A stretch of DNA of 64,000 nt from Halpernia sp048269545. GTDB lineage: Bacteria; Bacteroidota; Bacteroidia; Flavobacteriales; Weeksellaceae. This document shows, piece by piece, positions 58,585 to 64,000 of the stretch. Where the stretch lies: contig NZ_JBLXIJ010000007.1 in NCBI RefSeq assembly GCF_048269545.1, forward strand, positions 1 through 64,000. Reading direction: 5' to 3'. Under the pieces are notes generated by a model. The model was not told where the DNA came from and made no database searches. It was given only the letters and a program-made list of their open reading frames with translations. The stretch's first letter is position 1; every line of letters starts with the position of its first letter. The translations under genes were made by a program, and so were the position numbers.

Positions 58585-59706
58585 TTAAAGTTGCACCATT
58601 TCAGAAACTTCAACACCATAACCCGCAACAATTGGTTTTAAATTTGGATTTTGTGTAATTACTCTAAATTTATTCACTCCCAAGTTTTTAAGGATTTGAG
58701 TTCCAATACCATAATCATGAAAGTTGGAAGACAAAGTTGGACGAGCTTCTTGCCCATTTTGAAAATCTAAAAACTGTTGCAGTTTTCTCAATGTATTTTC
58801 TGAATTAGATACATTATTAATAAAAATAACAACACCTTTTCCTTCTTTATTTATCATATCAAAAACCTTTTCTAACAATGGTTTTTCACCAGTATTCAAT
58901 CTACTTAAAACATCAAAATAAGAATTAGAAGATTGCACCCGAACCAAAACTGGTTCATTTTCTACCCAACTTCCTTTTGTTAATGCAAAGTGAATTTGAT
59001 CTGTACTCGTTTCTTTAAATGCATAAAAATTAAAATCTCCATAAAAAGTTTTCACTTCTTTCTCTTCTATTCTTTCTATTAAATCCCCTTTTTTTAATTG
59101 ATAATGTATTAAATCTTCAATTGAAACTATTTTTAAATCATGTTTTTTTGCAAGTATAGAAAGTTCTGGAAGTCTTGCCATCGATCCGTCGTCATTCATA
59201 ATTTCACAAATTACGCCGCCTTCTTTTAATCCCGCTAATTTTGTTAAATCTATCGCTGCTTCTGTGTGACCTGCTCTCTTTAAAACACCACCTTTCTTTG
59301 CACGTAGTGGGAAAATATGACCTGGTCTCATAAAATCTTCCGGTTTCATATTTTTATCCATTAAAGCTAAAATTGTTCTAGAACGATCTCCCGCAGAAAT
59401 TCCTGTTGAAACGCCTTTTCCCAAAAGATCTACAGAAACAGTAAATGCCGTTTCTTTCGGATCGCTACTTCTTGTAACCATTACATCTAAACCCAACTCG
59501 TCACAACGCGCTTCTGGAAGTGGCGTACAAATTAAACCACGCCCATAAATAGTCATAAAATTGATGATTTCTGGTGTTGTAAGTTCCGCAGCAGAAAGAA
59601 AATCACCTTCGTTTTCACGATTTTCATCATCTACAACGATTATAATTTTGCCATTTTTTAGATCTTCAATGGCTTCTGGAATTGTATTTAAAATAATATC
59701 TGACAT
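58585..59706 (-). CDS. ribB: 3,4-dihydroxy-2-butanone-4-phosphate synthase with degenerate GTP cyclohydrolase II-like domain
   Basis: 373 residues. Residues 1-205 are a standard DHBP synthase: VVDDENRENEGDFL, TIYGRGLICTPL, DRSRTILAL, RPGHIFPLRAKKGGVLKRAGHTEA. It makes the four-carbon unit of riboflavin from ribulose 5-phosphate. Residues 206-373 align in position with GTP cyclohydrolase II, but where the zinc site should be (HSECLTGD, CDC) the sequence reads VRVQSSNSYFDVLSRL, with no cysteines. That half is therefore unlikely to open GTP; a separate RibA is expected elsewhere. Confidence 0.9.
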   Translation of the reverse strand: MSDIILNTIPEAIEDLKNGKIIIVVDDENRENEGDFLSAAELTTPEIINFMTIYGRGLICTPLPEARCDELGLDVMVTRSSDPKETAFTVSVDLLGKGVSTGISAGDRSRTILALMDKNMKPEDFMRPGHIFPLRAKKGGVLKRAGHTEAAIDLTKLAGLKEGGVICEIMNDDGSMARLPELSILAKKHDLKIVSIEDLIHYQLKKGDLIERIEEKEVKTFYGDFNFYAFKETSTDQIHFALTKGSWVENEPVLVRVQSSNSYFDVLSRLNTGEKPLLEKVFDMINKEGKGVVIFINNVSNSENTLRKLQQFLDFQNGQEARPTLSSNFHDYGIGTQILKNLGVNKFRVITQNPNLKPIVAGYGVEVSEMVQL

Positions 59707-59725
59707 TGCAATAATTAAATTTCTG

Positions 59726-59756
59726 CAAAGATACTGACAAATGGAGCGTTAGACAA
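59726..59756 (-). promoter_or_regulatory. ribB promoter
   Basis: On the minus strand, TTG at 59,756-59,754 and TATCTTTG at 59,733-59,726 with a 20-base spacer; ATG 20 bases further on. No FMN riboswitch core is visible in the short leader. Confidence 0.6.
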
Positions 59757-59792
59757 TTTTAATTGAAAACAATAAAAGGAATCATCTAATCT

Positions 59793-60203
59793 TTAAATCT
59801 TTTCAATAAACTTTTTTCTTTCTTCTGCAGTAGGTAAATAACATTTTGCAGAAGCCATTTTCATACGGTTTCTAGAAATAAAATCATAAACATAATCACT
59901 CAGAAATTTCGGAATTATCTTAAAAATTCTTAGAAATGAAAACTTTCCACCCAAAATATTTGCAATTTTTAAAACTGCAGAAGATTTCATAAGATAAAAT
60001 TTACCAGGTGAAAATAAATATAATGTATTGAATTGATCTGTGTTTAAATTTCTCTCTGAAAGAAATTTTTGTCCAAATTCTGATTGTAAAGCAGAGAATA
60101 AAAACTGATTTTTCTTATCATTTTTTAAAATCCAGCCCACCCAAAAATTACAGAAACCACAATCTCCATCATAAAAAACAACATATTTATTTTCAATATT
60201 CAA
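59793..60203 (-). CDS. DCC-family thiol-disulfide oxidoreductase-like protein (DUF393)
   Basis: 136 residues with the family signature YDGDCGFCNFWVGWIL near the N-terminus (DxxCxxC) and FSALQSEFGQKFL. Probably a thioredoxin-like redox protein; substrate unknown. It starts 6 bases after the haem-binding gene, so the two are co-transcribed. Confidence 0.9.
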   Translation of the reverse strand: MNIENKYVVFYDGDCGFCNFWVGWILKNDKKNQFLFSALQSEFGQKFLSERNLNTDQFNTLYLFSPGKFYLMKSSAVLKIANILGGKFSFLRIFKIIPKFLSDYVYDFISRNRMKMASAKCYLPTAEERKKFIEKI

Positions 60204-60209
60204 AATAAT

Positions 60210-60698
60210 TTATTTTTTAACTTTAGCTTCTTCTGGTGGTAAATTATTGCTAATTCTTGTGTCATTTTCAATTTTTCTAAAATAATTAATAAGTATCGTT
60301 TTTTGTTCTGCGTTTAGAACAGCTTCAGAATGTAACAATACATAAGAATTTAAAGGCATATATCCTTTTTCCACTTCATCTGCGGCTTCAAATAATTTAT
60401 GGGCTTGTCGCTTTGGAGTATAAGTTGCAAAAGTAGAGAAATTAAAATGTTTTCTTCCTTCATCAATATGATTCTTCAAAAACCATCCAAAAGGCTGAAT
60501 ATTTGAATACCACGGATATTTCGACTCATTTGAATGGCAATCATAACAAGAAGTTCTGATTATTTTTGACACGTTTTCTGGGGTATTTTTAATTACTAAA
60601 AAATCCGTTCCAGTATTTACAGGAGGATTAGTTTTATCAATTCTAAAAAATTGAATAATCACAAACACAACTAATAAAACAATTAATACTTTTTTCAT
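60210..60698 (-). CDS. membrane-anchored haem-binding (c-type) protein
   Basis: 162 residues: N-terminal membrane anchor (MKKVLIVLLVVFVIIQFF), then SCYDCHSNESKYPWYSNIQPF with a CxxCH haem c motif, and a helical domain with GYMPLNSYVLLHSEAVLN. Matches the Haem_bd family of small periplasmic cytochromes common in Bacteroidota. First gene of a two-gene unit with the DCC protein. Confidence 0.88.
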   Translation of the reverse strand: MKKVLIVLLVVFVIIQFFRIDKTNPPVNTGTDFLVIKNTPENVSKIIRTSCYDCHSNESKYPWYSNIQPFGWFLKNHIDEGRKHFNFSTFATYTPKRQAHKLFEAADEVEKGYMPLNSYVLLHSEAVLNAEQKTILINYFRKIENDTRISNNLPPEEAKVKK

Positions 60699-60769
60699 GG
60701 TTATTTTTTATTAACTAAAATTAAAAAAATTTGATGACAATTTCCCTAAAAATTCTATGATATAATATA

Positions 60770-60802
60770 TTGTGGGAAATTACAAATTTAAACTTACCTT
60801 TG
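60770..60802 (+). promoter_or_regulatory. der promoter
   Basis: TTG at 60,770-60,772 and TACCTTTG at 60,795-60,802, spacer 22 bases, 66 bases upstream of the der ATG. Confidence 0.6.
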
Positions 60803-60867
60803 CAAAAATTTTTGGGCTTCAATACTTGAAGTAACCCATTAATAATTAATTTATTAAACAAAATTTT

Positions 60868-62178
60868 ATGTCAAATATTGTAGCCATTGTCGGCCGACCA
60901 AATGTGGGAAAATCCACTTTATTCAACAGACTTTTAGAACGTAGAGAAGCCATTGTAGATTCTGAAGCAGGCGTTACAAGAGACCGTCATTATGGGAAAT
61001 CTGACTGGAATGGTGTAGATTTTACCGTAATTGATACAGGAGGATACGACATTGGAACAGAAGATGTTTTTGAAGTTGAAATCCGAAAACAAGTCGCACT
61101 TGCTGTGGAAGAAGCCACTTCAATTATATTTATGGTAAATGTTCAGGAAGGTTTAAATGATACCGACCAAGAAATATTTGAACTTCTAAGAAAAGCTAAT
61201 AAGCCTTTATATTTGGTTGTGAATAAAGTAGATTCTTCCAAAGAAGAACTTCCAGCAACAGAATTTTACCAATTAGGTGTAGAAAAATATTATACTTTAT
61301 CTTCTGCAACAGGTTCTGGAACTGGTGAATTATTAGATCAAGTGGTAAAAGATTTTCCAACTACAGAATACAAAGATCCATTTGAAGGTTTACCCAAAAT
61401 TACCATTGCAGGAAGACCAAATGTGGGAAAATCTACTTTAACAAATGCGCTTTTAGACGATAATAGAAATATTGTAACCGATATTGCAGGAACAACTCGT
61501 GATAGTATTCAAACTTTATATAATAAATTCGGGCATGAATTTGTTTTGGTTGATACAGCCGGAATGCGCCGAAAAGCCAAAGTAAAAGAAGATTTAGAAT
61601 TTTATTCTGTAATGCGCGCCGTTCGTTCTATAGAGTTTTCTGATGTTGTAATCATTATGATTGACGCAACGCAAGGTTGGGAAAGTCAAGATATGAATAT
61701 TTTTGGGCTCGCTCAAAAAAACCGAAAAGGAATTGTTATTTTAGTCAATAAATGGGATTTAGTGGAAGATAAAACCACAAATTCCATGCGTGATTTTGAA
61801 GAAAAAATAAAAGAAAGATTGGGGCAATTTAGAGATATTCCTGTTTTATTTGTTTCCGCTTTAACGAAACAAAGAATTCTAAAAGCAGTTGAAGTTGCTA
61901 TGGAAGTTTACGAAGACAGAAAAAAACGCATTAAAACTTCAAAATTAAATGAAGTGATGTTACCAATTTTTGAAAAAACGCCGCCGCCTGCAAACAAAGG
62001 GAAATATATAAAAATAAAATATTGCGTTCAACTTCCAACGCCGTCACCACAATTTGTATTTTTCTGCAATTTGCCGCAATACGTGAAAGAAGCTTACAAA
62101 AGATTTACAGAAAATCAACTTCGAAACGAGTTTGGTTTTACGGGCGTTCCGATTGAGATTTACTTCCGCCAAAAATAA
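60868..62178 (+). CDS. der: ribosome-assembly GTPase Der
   Basis: 436 residues. Two tandem G domains, each with GRPNVGKST (residues 8 and about 178), DTGGYD / DTAGMRRKAK, and NKVD / NKWD, then the KH-like C-terminal domain (LPTPSPQFVFFCNLPQYVKEAYKRF). Essential for 50S subunit assembly. Full length. Confidence 0.97.
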   Translation: MSNIVAIVGRPNVGKSTLFNRLLERREAIVDSEAGVTRDRHYGKSDWNGVDFTVIDTGGYDIGTEDVFEVEIRKQVALAVEEATSIIFMVNVQEGLNDTDQEIFELLRKANKPLYLVVNKVDSSKEELPATEFYQLGVEKYYTLSSATGSGTGELLDQVVKDFPTTEYKDPFEGLPKITIAGRPNVGKSTLTNALLDDNRNIVTDIAGTTRDSIQTLYNKFGHEFVLVDTAGMRRKAKVKEDLEFYSVMRAVRSIEFSDVVIIMIDATQGWESQDMNIFGLAQKNRKGIVILVNKWDLVEDKTTNSMRDFEEKIKERLGQFRDIPVLFVSALTKQRILKAVEVAMEVYEDRKKRIKTSKLNEVMLPIFEKTPPPANKGKYIKIKYCVQLPTPSPQFVFFCNLPQYVKEAYKRFTENQLRNEFGFTGVPIEIYFRQK

Positions 62179-62239
62179 GATGATGTGACAATATGTTGAT
62201 TTGATGAATTAAAAATTAAATACTGAAATATCTATTTTT

Positions 62240-62584
62240 ATGGAAAGAAGAAATGAGGTTTTGGAATTGAGCATTGAGTTTTCTGTTAATATTATTAAAT
62301 TTACTTCGAGACTTGAAGCTGAAAGAAAATTTATAATTGCAAATCAATTATTAAAATCTGGAACCTCTGTCGGCGCAAATATATTTGAAGCACAAAGTGC
62401 AGAAAGCAGAGCCGATTTCATTCATAAATTAAAAATTGCGGACAAAGAAGCAAGAGAATCAGAATATTGGCTTTTACTTTGCGAAAAATCTGAAAATTAC
62501 CCCTTTGATTTAGAGTTAAAAACACAGTTACTCAGTATTCAAAAACTACTTTCAAAGATTATTTCTACTTCAAAAAAAATATAG
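62240..62584 (+). CDS. four-helix-bundle protein (second copy in window)
   Basis: 114 residues. Same family as the protein inside the metH operon but a different branch: LELSIEFSVNIIKFTSRLEAERKFIIANQLLKSGTSVGANIFEAQSAESRADFIHKLKIADKEARESEYWL. Function unknown; family members occur as rRNA insertions and scattered chromosomal genes. It stands alone between der and upp. Confidence 0.88.
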   Translation: MERRNEVLELSIEFSVNIIKFTSRLEAERKFIIANQLLKSGTSVGANIFEAQSAESRADFIHKLKIADKEARESEYWLLLCEKSENYPFDLELKTQLLSIQKLLSKIISTSKKI

Positions 62585-62648
62585 CTATTTAAAATCTTTT
62601 TCCGAAATTAGCAAATCATCACATCTTCAAATTAACAAATCAATAGTT

Positions 62649-63299
62649 ATGCTCAAAATTCTTTCTGAAAATTTTTCACTCGTCAATTCTTGGATTAACG
62701 ATTTACGAAATGTAGAAATTCAACAAGACCGAATGAAATTTCGTAGAAATATGGAAAGAATCGGTGAGATTGCAGCATTTGAAATCAGTAAAACTTTAGA
62801 ACAAAAAACGATAGAAATCACCACACCTTTAGATAAAATTACTTCTCAAGAAATTGCGATACAACCCGTTATTACAACTATTTTAAGAGCAGGCGTTCCA
62901 TTATTTCAAGGGATTTTAAATTATTTAGATAAAGCAGACTGTGGTTTTGTCGCAGCTTACAGAAAGCACGATGCGAATGATTATTTTTCTATAAAACAAG
63001 ATTATTTAACTTGTCCAGATTTAAACGGAAGACCTTTAATTGTTGCAGATCCAATGCTTGCAACGGGCGCCAGTTTAATTGAAGCTTTAAAAGATTTATT
63101 GGAACACGGAAAACCGACAGAATTGCATATTGTTGCAGCAATTGCGAGCAAACAAGGCATAGAAACTATTCAAAATGCATACCCAAATGCAAAACTTTGG
63201 GTGGGTGTAATTGATGATAAACTAACTTCAAAAGGTTATATTACTCCAGGTTTGGGTGACGCAGGAGATTTGAGTTATGGCGAAAAATTACAGCGGTAA
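62649..63299 (+). CDS. upp: uracil phosphoribosyltransferase
   Basis: 216 residues. PRPP-binding loop PLIVADPMLATGASLIEAL, upstream TTILRAGVPLFQGIL, and a C-terminal uracil-binding GYITPGLGDAGDLSYG. Converts uracil and PRPP to UMP in pyrimidine salvage. Full length. Confidence 0.96.
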   Translation: MLKILSENFSLVNSWINDLRNVEIQQDRMKFRRNMERIGEIAAFEISKTLEQKTIEITTPLDKITSQEIAIQPVITTILRAGVPLFQGILNYLDKADCGFVAAYRKHDANDYFSIKQDYLTCPDLNGRPLIVADPMLATGASLIEALKDLLEHGKPTELHIVAAIASKQGIETIQNAYPNAKLWVGVIDDKLTSKGYITPGLGDAGDLSYGEKLQR

Positions 63300-63318
63300 T
63301 TTTTATAAAAATTTCTTT

Positions 63319-63442
63319 TGTCATTCAGAATGGAACGAAGTGAAATGAAGAATCTGTTTTTTAGATATTTTTACTGCTTTTGTCATTCCGTTGGAATCTA
63401 AACTTTTTTTTGCGTTGAGATTCTTCCTTCGTCAGAATGACA
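63319..63442. repeat. REP-like repeats (type A), two adjacent units
   Basis: TGTCATTCAGAATGGAACGA ... AATCT at 63,319-63,356, then an imperfect inverted unit from 63,380 (TGTCATTCCGTTGGAATCT) to 63,442 (GTCAGAATGACA). Sequence is close to the 29,028 and 54,147 copies. It fills the gap between upp and the next gene. Confidence 0.75.
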
Positions 63443-63542
63443 AAAACACGTTGTATTATTCTGTAATTTTTGCATCGAATCACGTTTTGCGTCTTAAAAA
63501 AGAATTAAAATAAAAAACTTGCGCCTTTGCATTTAACCAAGA

Positions 63543-64000
63543 TTAAGCATTTTCCTTTTCTTTCAAATAATTGAAATGATTTAAAAGCAAACGAATTTCA
63601 TTAAATTCAAAATCATTTGGTAATTCCCTTTTCCAATCATTTAAAGATTCAAAATTGTTTTTATTAAAACTTTCTTCAAAGGTTTTAATTTTTTCTTTGG
63701 CGAAAATTCGTTTAATATCTAAAACGCCTTGTTCTGCAAAACGCGCCAAATGTCCGTAAATAGTCTCTGTCACTAAACCGCGTTCTTTAGAAATTTCAGG
63801 AATGGTTTTCCCTTCTTCAAATAATTTAAAACTTAAAATATGTGACGGAACTTTTACAATTTTTGCAGAAATTACGACTTCATTTTTTGAGTCAAATAAT
63901 TTCTTATTTAATAAATAAACTGATTTTAAACCCTTTAAATAATCTTCCAAATCATCCAAAAATATTTTTAAATCTTCATTGTAAGCTTTAAGACCTTTCA
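63543..64000 (-). CDS. C-terminal part of a helicase-like protein with HTH_40 domain (cut by window edge)
   Basis: The frame is open through to the window end (residues ...GLKAYNEDLKIFLDDLEDYLKGLK...), so the gene continues beyond 64,000. The visible C-terminus holds an HTH_40-type domain (FKLFEEGKTIPEISKERGLVTETIYGHLARF), found at the end of RecQ- and Pif1-like helicases in Bacteroidota. The helicase core is outside the window, so the identity of the full protein is an inference. Confidence 0.65.
   Translation of the reverse strand, partial: KGLKAYNEDLKIFLDDLEDYLKGLKSVYLLNKKLFDSKNEVVISAKIVKVPSHILSFKLFEEGKTIPEISKERGLVTETIYGHLARFAEQGVLDIKRIFAKEKIKTFEESFNKNNFESLNDWKRELPNDFEFNEIRLLLNHFNYLKEKENA

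Noticed and set aside
59707..59760. FMN riboswitch before ribB
   Set aside because: The leader is too short and lacks the RFN core; only a standard promoter is visible.
62240..62584. Diversity-generating retroelement accessory gene (Avd)
   Set aside because: The fold family fits, but there is no reverse transcriptase, template repeat or variable repeat nearby.

Overview
The window is AT-rich bacterial DNA from a member of Bacteroidota, class Flavobacteriia, most likely the Chryseobacterium/Kaistella/Cloacibacterium group. Supporting signs are type IX secretion (T9SS) type A C-terminal sorting domains, a SusC/SusD pair, metH split into two genes, a ribosomal protein S16 with a long tail, Bacteroidota-type promoters (TTG around -33 and TANNTTTG around -7) and no Shine-Dalgarno-like sites. 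No rRNA, tRNA or CRISPR array was seen.

Positions 1-14,740 are an accessory region. It starts with a helix-turn-helix regulator, a secreted protein and a tyrosine recombinase, followed by two decayed transposase fragments. Next comes a minus-strand polymorphic-toxin operon, read from a promoter near 12,980: a truncated 69-codon remnant, a tail-fibre-like protein, a small T9SS-sorted protein, a 2290-residue SpvB/FG-GAP/RHS protein with a variable C-terminal toxin, an overlapping candidate immunity lipoprotein, and an orphan scrap of another toxin C-terminus. A frameshifted IS982 remnant and a full-length but inactivated IS3-family element close the region.

Positions 15,000-35,000 are mostly chromosomal backbone: a PAP2 phosphatase, a DUF2147 protein, an exported GH13 amylase and a lipoprotein; then a methionine operon (metH N-part, a four-helix-bundle gene, metH C-part, metF) behind an S-box (SAM-I) riboswitch whose downstream hairpin buries the metH start codon; a large MGH1/GH63-like glucosidase; and the MoxR/DUF58/DUF4350/DUF4129/membrane protein/SpoIIM cluster facing a divergent RDD protein.

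Positions 35,000-42,700 hold a deoxyhypusine-synthase-like gene and an unusual concentration of repeats: a REPIN-like inverted pair, a hairpin-rich GC island, a gene flanked by identical 30-bp direct repeats in a cassette-like layout, and a 135-bp tandem repeat. They are interleaved with an alkyltransferase-like gene, arfB, a menE carrying two repeat-derived insertions, and argS.

Positions 42,700-64,000 hold SusD/SusC, rnhB, an ECF sigma factor with a membrane partner, rpoN, asnS, rimM, rpsP, a nitroreductase, a GreA-like protein, a T9SS-exported GH13 enzyme, ribB with a degenerate second domain, a DCC thiol protein, a haem-binding protein, der, a second four-helix-bundle gene, upp, and the C-terminal end of a helicase-like gene cut by the window edge. 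Surface glycan use (SusCD, two exported GH13 enzymes, a cytoplasmic GH63-like enzyme) is the clearest metabolic theme, although these genes do not form one operon.
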